Shown here: piece after piece, positions 10,913 to 21,302 of the stretch | Numbering within the stretch: position 1 is the first letter of the stretch | Layout of the letters: each line of letters begins with the position of its first letter | Assembly: GCA_037953625.1 (NCBI GenBank) | Contig: CM075651.1 | Coordinates: 154,892,001-154,956,000, forward strand | Origin: Crotalaria pallida | Lineage: Eukaryota; Streptophyta; Magnoliopsida; Fabales; Fabaceae | Length of the DNA: 64,000 nt | Direction: 5' to 3' | Notes under the pieces: model-generated | The model's input: only the letters and a program-made list of their open reading frames with translations | Database searches by the model: none | What the model was told of the DNA's origin: nothing | Program-made: the position numbers and the translations under genes

Positions 10913-11071
10913 TTAAATTATGCTGCAGATTTTGTGACCGAAAAAGAGTTTCAGAACCTTGTCGTACTCAACGAGATCAGCGCGTGAGGCGCAGTTGATG
11001 CACCTTCCCACACCTGATTTCACTACCTGTCGCACCTGTTGCTCTAACCCACCTGCGAAGAAAAAGAACAT
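10913..11071 (-). pseudogene. Captured N-terminal fragment of a plant zinc-ribbon protein gene
   Basis: A 52-codon minus-strand frame starts MFFFFAGGLEQQVRQVVKSG and continues with RCINC, ADLVEYDKVLKLFF and a short unrelated tail before TAA. From memory this matches the first part of a small conserved plant zinc-ribbon protein of unknown function (pattern MFFFFVGG.EQQVRQVLKSG.GRCINC). The family's conserved W/P-rich part and second Cys pair after KLFF are missing, so the fragment cannot form a full ribbon. The sequence upstream (11072-11260) looks like an attached 5' leader. It lies inside the MULE inverted repeats, so it is most simply read as a transduplicated exon. The short frame itself is unbroken. 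Confidence 0.75.
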
Positions 11072-11283
11072 TGTTTCCTCCTTCTCTAAATTTCTTTCAC
11101 TAATGAATGAATGTTGTTAATAATAATGGGTTATGATTTAATTATTATAAGCAAGCTCACTAACTAACTATGCTATGCGAGAATGGTAGAATAGAATCGA
11201 ATCTTCTTCTTCCCTTTCTTTCTCTCTGTTTTGGTTCTGTGTGTTAGTACTTTTTTTTAAAAAAAATTAAAAAAAAAAAACAA

Positions 11284-11500
11284 AAAAGGTCTGGTTGTAA
11301 ACAGGTGCTACGACCTCAGGTCGTAACACCCCCTTACGACCTTTAAAAAATCATGTTTTAAGACAGGTCGTAAGAGGGTGTTACGACCTGAGGTCGAGCA
11401 CCTGCTTACGACCTGTGTCAAAACTTAGTTTTTTAAAGGGTCGTAAGGGGGTGCTACGACCTGCAGGTCGTAAGTACCCCTACGACCCGTGTAAAATTCT
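11284..11500. repeat. Right subterminal GGTCGTA/TACGACC palindrome block of the MULE
   Basis: This block has the same alternating blocks as 10726-10890, in mirrored order, including TACGACCTGCAGGTCGTA at about 11454-11471. It ends in the terminal inverted repeat at 11583. A short frame across it (11415-11645) is only a by-product of the repeat. Confidence 0.75.
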
Positions 11501-11684
11501 TGTTTTTTTAAAAGGGCATAATGGATATTATTTTAAGAATTGGGGTGACATCCATAGACATTGGGGTGACAAAATAAAAACCCTAGTTTGGAATATGGAT
11601 GGCCCATTATTGTTGGGTCAATACGTGGGCCAAAAAACATCATGATAAGATTACTCTTCATTATGAAACAACTAGTAATTGGTA

Positions 11685-12234
11685 GTAAATTTTAGGCTTA
11701 GTTATGTCACCAGTTCCCTGAAGTTTGGTTTGGGGTACTTCTGTCGGATACCCTTATTATTCTTTTTTTCTCGATGTCTGATTCTCTGAAGTTACTTCTG
11801 GGTTTGTCATATACCCCTATTACCAATTCTAACCAATTTTGCTGACATGTAACATCATAATCTAATCAAACGCTGGAGATTGATCATGTGATGCTGCGTG
11901 ATGTCGCATGGGCGAAGACGACCTCTCTCTTCAATCCTTTCTTTTCTTTTTTTATTTAACTAAAAATATAAAAATATTAAGTTTATAATTTTTTTAGTTT
12001 TTTAATTTTAAAAAATGATCTTTACCCACGAGGCAACAGATGCCTAACATCTTGGTCCTCTGACCAGGATTTCGATGTTACATGTCACCAAAATTGGCCA
12101 GAATTGATAGTAGAGGTATATTACAAACTCGGAAGTAACTTCGGCGAGTCAAACATAAAAAAAAAAGAATAAAAATATCTGACAAAAGTATCCCAAACTT
12201 TAGGAACTTGCGACATAATTAAGCCTAAATTTTA
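11685..12234. mobile_element. Foldback TIR element, ~550 bp
   Basis: The left end (TAAATTTTAGGCTTAGTTATG, then AGTTCCCTGAAGTTTGG) is the inverse of the right end (CCAAACTTTAGGAACTTG, then CATAATTAAGCCTAAATTTTA). A second mirrored pair, CCAATTTTGCTGACATGTAA and TTACATGTCACCAAAATTGG, lies inside. A similar ~35-base segment (CATGATAA(G/A)ATTACTCTT) flanks both sides. There is no coding frame. Confidence 0.65.
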
Positions 12235-13080
12235 TCATGATAAAATTACTCTTTAACAACCAATAATTGGTCATCTGTACCTTCTTCCAAAATCTCTCAC
12301 ACCGTCACAAGTGTTCAAAAACTAATAGATTTTGCCGATAACGGGATTGGGGCAATTGTTGTCGAGTGGTGTGGGAAGAATATGTATCAAAGAGAAGAGT
12401 CGTAATTGACTTAGAGATAATTGAATAAATAATTACTCTTTCATGAGTTAATGATCATTTAGCTATTTTATTTTATTACATAAGTTATGTACTTTTAAAA
12501 ACTCAATACTCATTTATATTTTTTTTTCCCAGCATACTTTTGTTTATTATATTATCTTTTTTATTACTCATTCCTTCATAACCTTCATACATTTGTTATT
12601 ACTCTTTATTAAAATATATCAAAATCTTACATCATTTACTGATTTCCTAATTTACATGAAATTTCTAAAACAACAGTTATGAATAGGAAGGAAGGAGTTC
12701 CTGTTAACTATCAACATAAAGAAGAATGAGCAAGTGAGATTTAAATTCACATGGTTACATGCTGTGTGAAGTGTTGGTGGAGCAATGTGAGGAGGTTGTT
12801 CATCGTTCCTGGTACTCTTTAATTTCAAGTGTCTTTTTGCACTTTTGCACATAGATTAAGAAAATGTTGATTAGGATGATTATTGTAAGTTTTATGTGTA
12901 TTTTGTCAAAAATACCCCTATTTAATATTTTTATTTTGTCAATGCATCATTACTAGCATTACAAATTTCAAAATTAAAACAACATTAAATGTAAGGGTAA
13001 ATAATGAAAAACAGTACAGACACTTAAAGTGAAACGGAGGGAGTACTCTTTCTAAATAAAATCATTACTCCCTCGGGTTA
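12235..13080. other. AT-rich non-coding stretch
   Basis: I see no gene. A Stowaway-like end (ACGGAGGGAGTA) lies at 13033-13044 without a clear partner. The 66-codon minus-strand frame at 12652-12852 has no recognisable motif. Confidence 0.5.
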
Positions 13081-13565
13081 TCTACTATACTTATATAAAA
13101 ACATCCCTTTTCGAGGCACCACGTTTGTCCGCTCAAGGAATACTCGCACCAGAGCATTTGTAGGTAGATAACATTTTTTTTAATCAAAATTATAATTTAA
13201 AATTAAATAAATTATCTGTCCAAAATTAATATTTAAAATTAAATAAATTATCTATATGTGGAATATGTGGAATCATTATCCTCATTTTGTTAAAAAAAAT
13301 CATTATCCTCAAAAAGATTGATAAACCCAAAGAGATGATGCTTGAATTTATGATAAACCCAAATATCTTTTTAGTTATCACATATTTCAAACTATAAATA
13401 TGATGATTTCTCAAATCATGAAAGTCACCTTCTTCATCGTTCTCCTCTCTTTTTTATTGTTCATGAACCACCCATCTTCCAATGTGTCACCATATAAGTT
13501 GCAATCCCACTACACGCATTCATCACCATTGTCATTTTGCATTGGCAGAAGTTTCATCTATAGCA

Positions 13566-13673
13566 ATGAATTCCCAACAACAACATGAGGAGAACAACAA
13601 GCTTCATATGCTTCATTGCTGCGTGAAGAACTATGATTGGGGTCAACCATTTAATTTAGGTCTTTATCATTAG
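13566..13673 (+). pseudogene. Possible captured N-terminal fragment of phosphomannose isomerase
   Basis: The frame from ATG 13566 to TAG 13673 contains HMLHCCVKNYDWG. This resembles the conserved start of plant mannose-6-phosphate isomerases (L.RL.CSVKNYDWG), after which the match stops. Just upstream (13400-13500) a separate frame reads like a signal peptide (MKVTFFIVLLSFLLF) and may be an unrelated joined piece. It lies inside a Helitron, a class known to capture exons. Only about 13 residues support the match, so another source is possible. Confidence 0.42.
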
Positions 13674-15101
13674 TCTAAATTTGTTAAATGTAAATAATGA
13701 TGTGGCAAGGGAGTACATGTTACTTTAACCATAACCATGTCAAGTAAAACCCATACATCAATATATTAGTTGTTCACACACGATTACCATTTCCTTTTGT
13801 TATTTAATTTTTACAAATTATTTGATCATGTGACAAAAGTGATAAGCCTTATCTACACGTGATAATGGTAATCATCACTTATCTCCTACTCTATAGTTTC
13901 CATTCATGGTTTATCTTTTTTATAAACACGTGATAATGCTCTTCATCAAGGAAACAGATGAAAGTGAATAAAAATCAAGATAATTGCAATATATTTTCTA
14001 AAAAAATGCAAAATAATCCTTGATGATTATCTCGAAGAGGATTAGATCCATGATTTTTAGAAAAAAACCAAGCCCTTATCTTTTTTAAATTAAATAACAA
14101 AGAGAATGGTAATAATATGTTTCCTTGATGAAAGTGATAAGCCTAATATAATTTCAGAAAATATAAGATAATGGAAACGTTTCGAAAATAGAATAAATCA
14201 TGAAAGATTTTTTTTCTTCTCATGATAACAATTTAATATACAATCTTTAGATTTAAAGATAGACAACTCTACAACAAAAGTGATGTACCATCTATCTTAA
14301 TGGGGTATTCAGTAACATATTCACCATTTTTTTGAACCATACATTGTTGTTATCTATAACTTTAGCAAATTATTTTCAAATCGAAAATAAAAAATATAAA
14401 AAACATTTTCTACGATATTTTATAAAGGAGTTTTTTTTAATCATTTTGTTAAAAAAAATTAATCATTATTCTCAAAAAGATAAACCCAAAGAGATGAGGC
14501 TTCTATGATCATATTAAAGAGTCTATGATAAACCCGAACATCTACCAAAAGTTTATTAATATAAAACAAAAGTAATCATTATCCTCAAAATGATAAACCC
14601 AAAGAGGTGAAGTTTTTATGATTATAGCAAAGAGTCCACGATAAACCCAAATATCTAACAAAAGTATATTTATCTAAAAAGGATTGAAATATTTGCTTAT
14701 AATTATTTTTATTTACGGTAATAAATTTTGGCTAGAGAGGAACTTATATTAAATTACAAAAATATATATTTGAATAATACAAAAAAAAATCTACTTGGGA
14801 AATGAGGGGTGAGAAACCGAAGAATAAAAGTAAAAAAAAAACGGTGGGAACAAATTTTAGTTTTTTGTTTTTTTTGGGTAGACCTAAAAAATATTCAACA
14901 GATTTTAGTTTTTGTATTTGATTTTAATGGGGAAAATAATATTCGAAGCATAGTGGAGAGAATAAGTGCGGATGCACTTTTATGGATCTGGCCGTTTATG
15001 ATATTCTTCTTTATATCTATAAAATTTACCAATAAAAAATAAAAAATAAAGAGAAATTGGTTTAGTGACACTCTTGAAACGGTGGACATACCAAATTAAA
15101 A

Positions 15102-16084
15102 TCTACTATACTTATATAAAATGATCTCGCACCATAGCGTTGTAGGTAAATAACATTATCTCTGATCAAAATTATACTTTGAAATTAAATAAATTATCTA
15201 TATGTTAAAAAAAGTAATTATTATCCTCAAAAGATAAATCCAAAGAGATGAGACTTTTATGGTCATAACATATGTATCCATTTTTTAATATTAAGATTTG
15301 TTAAGTGTTTAAAAAAAATAAAATAAAATAAAATAAAGATTAAGATTCAATAAGATAAAGATAATCATAAAAATAATAAAAATATTTAGCTTGAGATAAG
15401 ATAAATATTTTTAGGTTTCAATCTTATTATTAACTTGAGATAAGATAATTGATTAAAAAAATAAAAATATTTAATTATGATTAATAACAACAGATTTGAT
15501 AATCTTATTAAAAAAAATACTAATTGTACAAAAAAACTAATTCAACCATCTCATAAATATAAAAAATCAAAATGTTCAATTCTTATTTAATATTTCTTTA
15601 TCATAATAAATTTGATAATCATATATAAAAATGTCAATTTATCCAAAAAATAAATAAAGAATATCTCAGATAAAAAGTGTTACATTTTTTTCTTCATATG
15701 AAGAAGTATAAAATTTATCAACAGGATCATTCAGATTAATTTTTTTAAAGTAGAGCACCCTTAATACCACAAGTGTCCCCAAGAGCACCCTTAATACCAG
15801 GGAACCCTTGAGACTAATCTTGCTCGAGGTCGCGTTCCTATGTCTCTCCCAACGGGATGTGTAACCGGGAATCGAACCTGCCACTTCTTAGTCTCAGGCC
15901 ACATTCTTAAGTTCTCCAGTTGGCAGAACCGCATCACTTGAGCAAACTCCCGTTTGTATTTTTGGTTATTGTTTAATAATAATCTTTACTTTATAATAAA
16001 AATAAAAATAATTTTTAATTTAAAATATTTAATAAAAAAAATTAAAATATCAACAACCCGTGCATTGCACGGGGTAAAAGCTAG
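15102..16084 (+). mobile_element. Helitron, inner copy (~980 bp)
   Basis: It starts TCTACTATACTTATATAAAA after A15101 and shares the hairpin and CTAG end at 16057-16084. Its last 430 bases match the end of the Helitron at 18011-20021, apart from a SINE inserted at 15745-15956. It is non-coding. Confidence 0.75.
15745..15956 (-). mobile_element. tRNA-derived SINE, inserted in the Helitron
   Basis: Read on the minus strand it starts near GCTCAAGTGATGCGGTTCTG and has a pol III B-box-like GGTTCGATTCCCGG. It shares GATTAGTCTCAA(G/T)GG and ATTAAG(G/A)GTGCTCTTGGGGA with the copy at 36360-36540. The neighbouring Helitron at 18011 lacks it at the equivalent point, which marks the insertion. Confidence 0.7.
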
Positions 16085-16472
16085 TATATATATATAATTA
16101 TAATGTTTTAAAATTATATAAGGGTTTTATAAAATGATTAAATGATGTAAAAATTTGAAATATTTTTACTATAAAATTTTTATATTCATTATTAAAGAAA
16201 AAAATGATATTAGAGGTGAAAAAGGGTTTATGATAAATAACTGTATAATTAAAAAAAATAGTACTGTATTAATTATGCATTCGTTTTGTAAAAGAAAAAT
16301 ACATATGAAACAAGAGAAAAAACTTTATAAACACTATATATGAAAAGTATGGAATAGTTTTAAATTCGGTCTTAATTTTTTTAAGCATTTTTATTTATTT
16401 TATTTATAATATTAATTATTTAAAAAAAAAAATACAACCCACAATATAGTTCTGTTGAGTTAACGAGCACAA

Positions 16473-17210
16473 CTAGGGATGGCAACAGGGCGGGGATAGG
16501 GCGGGGGATACTTTCCCATTCCCCATCCTCGGGTCCCATTCCTCCCCCATCTCCATCCCCAAACCCCATCTCGGGTAGAAATTGTTCCTCATCCCCATTC
16601 CCCACAGTCCCCACGGTCCCCACGGGGTCCCCAAACATACGCGAAATTTTTTTAAAAAAATCTTAACTTCCATTTGACTCGTCATAAAATTAACCCTGCT
16701 TAATAGTATTTTCAAAAGATGCATAGTACTTAAAAATAATCATTAAAAGTCAAATAATTCAATCTAAGAAATAGAATAAAAATAATCAAAAGGTTAATAT
16801 TTGTTTTAAAATTAGACAATTACAAATTTTTTTTTGATAGCAAAGGCAGGCTTTATAAAACAGGCAAAGTCACAGGGGCCGAAAGTTCTACAAAGAAATG
16901 CTTAAGGAACCATGGGGTGTCAAACCAGACTGGTATGTAGTTGAAATTAGGGTTGAAAGGTGAAATTACCAAAAAAATTTAATTCTTTTAATTACATAAA
17001 AGTTAAAAACTAAGGGTGTATATGTAAAATAGGCGGGGAACGGGACCGCGCGGGAACGGGGGGACCTATCCCATTCCCCGCCTCGAAATCTGTACGAGGG
17101 AAAAAATCCCCCCATCCCCGACCCCGACGGGGAAAAATCCCCGAAATCGGGGACCCGAACGGGACGTTCCCCGCAGGGATCCCCAAATGGCGTTCCCCAT
17201 TGCCACCCCT
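16473..17210. mobile_element. hAT-like TIR element, GC-rich ends
   Basis: The ends CTAGGGATGGCAAC and (inverted) AGGGGTGGCAATGG are flanked by GAGCACA(A/G) at 16465-16472 and 17211-17218, an 8-bp duplication typical of hAT. Both arms are rich in CCCC/GGGG blocks (GGGGATCCCC-like, CCCGTCGGGG-like). ORFs read through them are compositional. There is no transposase. Confidence 0.72.
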
Positions 17211-17218
17211 GAGCACAG

Positions 17219-18010
17219 CAACGACGTTAATGAGTTATGTCATATGTGTGATTATAACAATTCCATCAATAAACTAAAGTGATTGATATTGTAAAATTAA
17301 AATATGCTAGTATTTCTTTAATCTCATATATCAAAATAATTGATGAGCGCAATGTAACAATTTACATGTTTTACTTTCTTTACACTCACTACTCATCCTT
17401 TTGAAGAAAAGGGAATATGGTGTCCTTGTCCAAGCAGAACCTAATAATATATATCATTTAAAGAAGAAAAAATGTTCTCAAAGATTACATCACAAAAATA
17501 AAGTAAAGATAGTATATTCATTTTAAAGTAGGTTCACGGTTGTGCTGATGCCATTTTATTTTTGGGCTGTACTGTGGTCGCAGTTGTTAGCAGGCGTGGC
17601 TTGCTTGTTTTGTATGTAGTGCATCTGTGATTTTCTGATTGCTGTAAACATGAATCGTCGTTGGGATGGGTTCTTGTTTTGTTGGTTGATTGTGTTTTTT
17701 TCCAAGTATAACCCATGTGATTAAAATAATTAATTTTTTCAAGTATTGGCTCACCTTTCGAATACTGTAATTAACGAGTTAGAAACTCTTGTGCTTTTCT
17801 AATGAATTTATCTTTAAAAAAAAAAAAACAGTACTAATAATGTGTTTTTCCTTAATTATTAAATGTGTTAAAAGTACAATATATATTTTATTTCCGAATT
17901 AAGATATTAAGTAATCAACGAGACCGTAATCCAAAAGAAAAATTAATCAGAAATCAGAAGTTGAAACTTTTGAAACTCCTGATACATCAATAAACAACAT
18001 CAACAATAAA
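17219..18010. other. Non-coding AT-rich spacer
   Basis: I see no gene, RNA or clear repeat ends between the hAT element and the next Helitron. Confidence 0.5.
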
Positions 18011-20021
18011 TCTACTATACTTATTTAAAAACATCCCTTTTTGAGGCACCACGTTTGTTCGCTTAAGAAATATTCGCATCAGAGCATTTGTAGGTACATA
18101 ATATCCTCTTTAATCAAAATTATAATTTAAAATAAATAAATCATCTGTTCAAAATTAATATTTAAAATTAAATAAATTATCTATATGTGGAATATATATG
18201 TTGAATTATTATCCTCATTTTGTTAAAAAAAATTCATTATCCTCAAAAGGATCAATAAACACAAAGAGATGATGCTTGAGCATTATCTGTATGTGAAATC
18301 ATTATCCTCAGTTTGTTGAAAAAAGAAGTAATCATTATCCTAAAAAAAAATATTTAAAAAATATCATTATATATAACATGATCTCACATTCATTCTTTAC
18401 CTTGGTTTCACCTTCAAATCTCTCTATTTCCAAAAATTCTCTAATTTTATTATTTTGTATTTTATGTTCCTAATTATTTATTTCTTATTTTATATTTGAT
18501 TTTTGTTGTGCGTCAGAGTGTTTTCATTATTGATGGATTTATTGAGATTTTTAGGCTGCAAGATGGAGTTGTTGAGGGGAAATAGATAAAGGTACGGTAG
18601 CAGGATGGCAGTGGTTTAGTGGAGTAGGGGTAGAAGTGGCTACTGCCATGAGAGTTGACCATGGGAGTTATTTGAATGGATTAAATAACAAGGAAAAAAT
18701 TGACAGTACATTATTTTTATGTTTCAATCTTAACCGTTAAATATGTTAGATAATAAACCAATGCTGGTGAGGAGAGAGAGCATGAAATCATAAACTCATA
18801 ACGCATCGAAGAATCTCTCCGATGTGAAAAGCAAGAAGTTCATGTTAACATGTACTCCCTCTGTTAAATATTTTGAATTTAAGGTTGTTTTACATATATA
18901 TTAAAAATATGCTCAATATAGTATTAAATATTTGATGTTGAAGTTTTCTTCAAATCAGAGCATTTGTAGGTAGATAATCATTATCTCCAAACAAAATCAC
19001 AATTTGAAATTAAATAAATTATTAAAATTTATTTAATTATTATTTTATCTGCATGTGAAATCATTATCCTCAATTTTACAAGTTTATCATTATCTTCAAT
19101 TTTACAAGTTTAATATTCCTTCGATAATATATTTTGTTTTTGTAATAGATAAAAATCATTATATATTTTGATTTTATACTTGATGTAAATATTTTTAAAA
19201 TTTTTTTGTACAAAAGAATTAAAACTACAATTTGAAATCATTATCCGCAACCAAAATATTACAATTTGAAATTAGATAGATTATTCACGTTTTTCAAATC
19301 ATTAGTTTATTTTAGATAAACACATATTAAATAAGTTGAATTTGTTATTAATTTTGGATAAATCTTTATTGGTAAATAATCATTATCTCTAACCAAAATA
19401 TTATGATTTGAAATTAAATAAATTATTCAAATTTTCTATATCATTATCCTCATTAAAGATATTACAATTTGAAATTAAATAAATAATAAATAAATAGATT
19501 ATTTATTTTGGATAAATATAACTCAAATATATAAAGTTTGTTAAGGTAAGTAACCAAACACGTGGTCAAAGATAACATGCATACAAATTCCATAATTTAA
19601 GAAAATATAGAAAAATCGGTAAGATAAAGTTGAAAAAAAATAAATAATTTTTTTATTATAACACCAAGATTCAACTTTCCTTTTCAAAATAAACAAGAGA
19701 CGTTATGCTCATAATACCATCCAACAAAATTCTGATTTATCACAATAAAGTAGATGATCATATAAAAAATAATAATTTATTCTTCAAATAAATAAAGAAC
19801 ATCTCAGATAAAAAGTGTTATTTTTTTATTTATATGGGGAAATACAAAATTTATCAACAAAATCATTTAGATTAATTTTATTTGTTGTACAGTTTGGTTT
19901 GAACTCCTACTTTTTATATAATTATTTTTAGCTGTTGCTAATATTAATCTTTAATTTAAAATGTTTAATATAAAAAAATTAAAATATCAACAACCCGTGC
20001 ATTGCACGGGGTAATAGCTAG
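18011..20021 (+). mobile_element. Helitron (~2.0 kb), non-autonomous
   Basis: It starts TCTACTATACTTATTTAAAA after A18010 and ends with hairpin CCCGTGCATTGCACGGG (19994-20010) and CTAG (20018-20021) before T. Its first ~230 bases match 13081-13310, including the GAGGCACCACGTTTGT and AGAGCATTTGTAGGTA stretches, and its end matches 15600-16084. The interior is AT-rich and has short repeated segments (TAGATAATCATTATCTC-like). No Rep/helicase frame occurs. Confidence 0.8.
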
Positions 20022-20384
20022 TATTTATCTAAATTGCACCCAACATTAGCTAAGATAGGCCTCTCTATACAGATGATGATGAGTTCAGAGATATGCTAGC
20101 TTTCAAAGCCTTATTCTTGTACACTTATTTTTGGGGGCTCGATACACACCTATGCTGTGAAAGAAGGAAAGAAACCTGTCAAACGACATTGTTTAGTGGA
20201 TTTCGTCTAACAGGTCCACTGACAGATGGGCCTGCAATCCGTAGCCTATATCGTCCAAGGTGGGTGTTAGTTTTTTTACTCTCTTTCTTAATTTGTTGAC
20301 CCTCTTTTTTTATGTGAAAATCTCATAATAACCTTACTAAAATAATGTAATCTCAAAATACCTCTCTCATATAGAATTTAAACA

Positions 20385-20545
20385 CACACGCTGATCCTAT
20401 AGCGTGTGTTATAAAAAATTTATAACACACGCTGATCCTCAGCATTTGTTATAGAATTCAGCGTGTGTTATAAAATTACGCTTGGGGGTGAGCGTGTGTT
20501 ATGAATTTCATAACTTGGGTGAAACACGCTGAACCTTCAGCGTGC
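20385..20545. repeat. Cluster of seven ACACGCTGA-type inverted subterminal repeats
   Basis: ACACGCTGA or its complement TCAGCGTG (or a close variant) occurs seven times in about 160 bases, in both orientations. One pair, 20401-20433, is a perfect palindrome with 15-base arms (AGCGTGTGTTATAAA) and a 3-base centre. Dense subterminal motifs of this kind are usual transposase-binding arrays of CACTA-like elements. Confidence 0.65.
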
Positions 20546-20550
20546 TAGGC

Positions 20551-20800
20551 AATAGCCATATGAAAACCGTAATAGCCATATGGAAACCGTAATGCATACA
20601 AGAATTATTTGCTTTCTTTGCATAGGCTTCAAAACCACCATTAAACTACCATTAAGTGGTATAACAAAGTCAATATGCATTGTTGTTCCACCAACTAATG
20701 CTGCAACCTGACCACTGAAGAAGTCATGCATATACCGTTTCAGTACCCAGAAACTCAAACTCAAGGTGGGTGTGAGGATCAATGCCTCCTGGGCATTAAC
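20551..20800 (-). pseudogene. PYD2: Dihydropyrimidinase (PYD2) gene fragment, frameshifted
   Basis: Minus-strand frames together show the amidohydrolase signature GGIDPHTHLE, then FEFLGTETV, DFFSGQVAAL and GGTTMHIDFVIPLNGS. After a one-base shift they show GFEAYAKKANNSC and HYGFHMAIT. These are consecutive parts of plant dihydropyrimidinase, the second enzyme of pyrimidine catabolism, whose DPHTH supplies metal-binding histidines. At least three frame breaks occur, and a ~20-base piece (ACGGTTT(C/T)CATATGGCTATT) is doubled at the 3' end. It is a single-exon-like remnant inside a TIR element and cannot encode an enzyme. Confidence 0.8.
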
Positions 20801-21302
20801 AAAAAGATGCATTATTCTAGAGTCTGTGAGGTAAAAAATAAAAAAAGTAATAATAATAATAGTTGATGTGGTGGAAAGAAATTCAACAATGACTTCATTA
20901 CCTCAAAGGAGAAAAAAATAACAATGACAGAGTAATAGGCAATAATGGATGACATAAGAAGGAATTTCACCACTCTAGATACTGGAATACAGGAAAAAAA
21001 TTTGAAAACCTTGGAACGTGACAGAATTTAATAGAACTCCAATCTGTGAATGCAACAAGTGACATTATTAAGGTGATTTTCCAACTTCCGATGGTGTAGC
21101 AGTGGTTTGGGTTGGGTTCGTTTGGGTTGATGAAGTGGAGGGAAAAGGTTGGTTTGAGTTGATGAAAAGTGGGGGAGGAAGGTGGTGCTGGTTGAAAAGA
21201 GGGAGAAGAAAAGAAGATGGAGAAGAAGAGGAAGAGAAAAAGGTTATTAGTGTCTTTTAAAAAAAAAGGTCAACAAATCAAGAGTGGGTGTCGAAAAACT
21301 AA

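Larger units (their letters stand above)
1182..11583. mobile_element. Mutator-like TIR element (Pack-MULE type), split by a Copia insertion
   Basis: The ends start GGG(A/T)TTTTATTTTG(C/T)CACCCCAATGTCTATG and are inverted. They are flanked by TAGTTTGG at 1174-1181 and 11584-11591. Without the 9.4-kb Copia and its 5-bp duplication, the element is about 995 bp. Long subterminal inverted repeats built from GGTCGTA/TACGACC blocks surround a captured fragment of a host zinc-ribbon gene (10913-11071, minus). A G-rich start, long inverted repeats and captured exon DNA fit a Pack-MULE. The visible duplication is 8 bp rather than the usual 9, so hAT is the alternative. No transposase is encoded. Confidence 0.72.
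13081..16084 (+). mobile_element. Helitron, outer 5' terminus to shared 3' terminus
   Basis: It begins TCTACTATACTTATATAAAA after an A and ends with the hairpin CCCGTGCATTGCACGGG (16057-16073), eleven bases further on, at CTAG followed by T. TC start, CTRR end, subterminal hairpin and an A/T insertion site are Helitron hallmarks. A second 5' end of the same family lies at 15102, so this is either a Helitron with an internal or nested copy, or a composite whose first copy has lost its own 3' end. It carries no Rep/helicase and is non-autonomous. It holds a possible captured gene fragment (13566-13673) and a SINE. Confidence 0.72.
20267..21302. mobile_element. TIR element carrying a dihydropyrimidinase exon
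   Basis: The left end (TTAGTTTTT, then ATTTGTTGACC) is mirrored at the right (GGTCAACAAAT, then AAAAACTAA). Subterminal ACACGCTGA repeats lie at 20385-20545. The interior holds a minus-strand PYD2-like fragment. Flanking duplications are not clear (TTA/TAA), so the superfamily is uncertain, and no transposase is present. Confidence 0.55.

Noticed and set aside
16420..17216. Minus-strand ORFs rich in Gly/Pro
   Set aside because: Low-complexity GGGG/CCCC arms of a hAT element.
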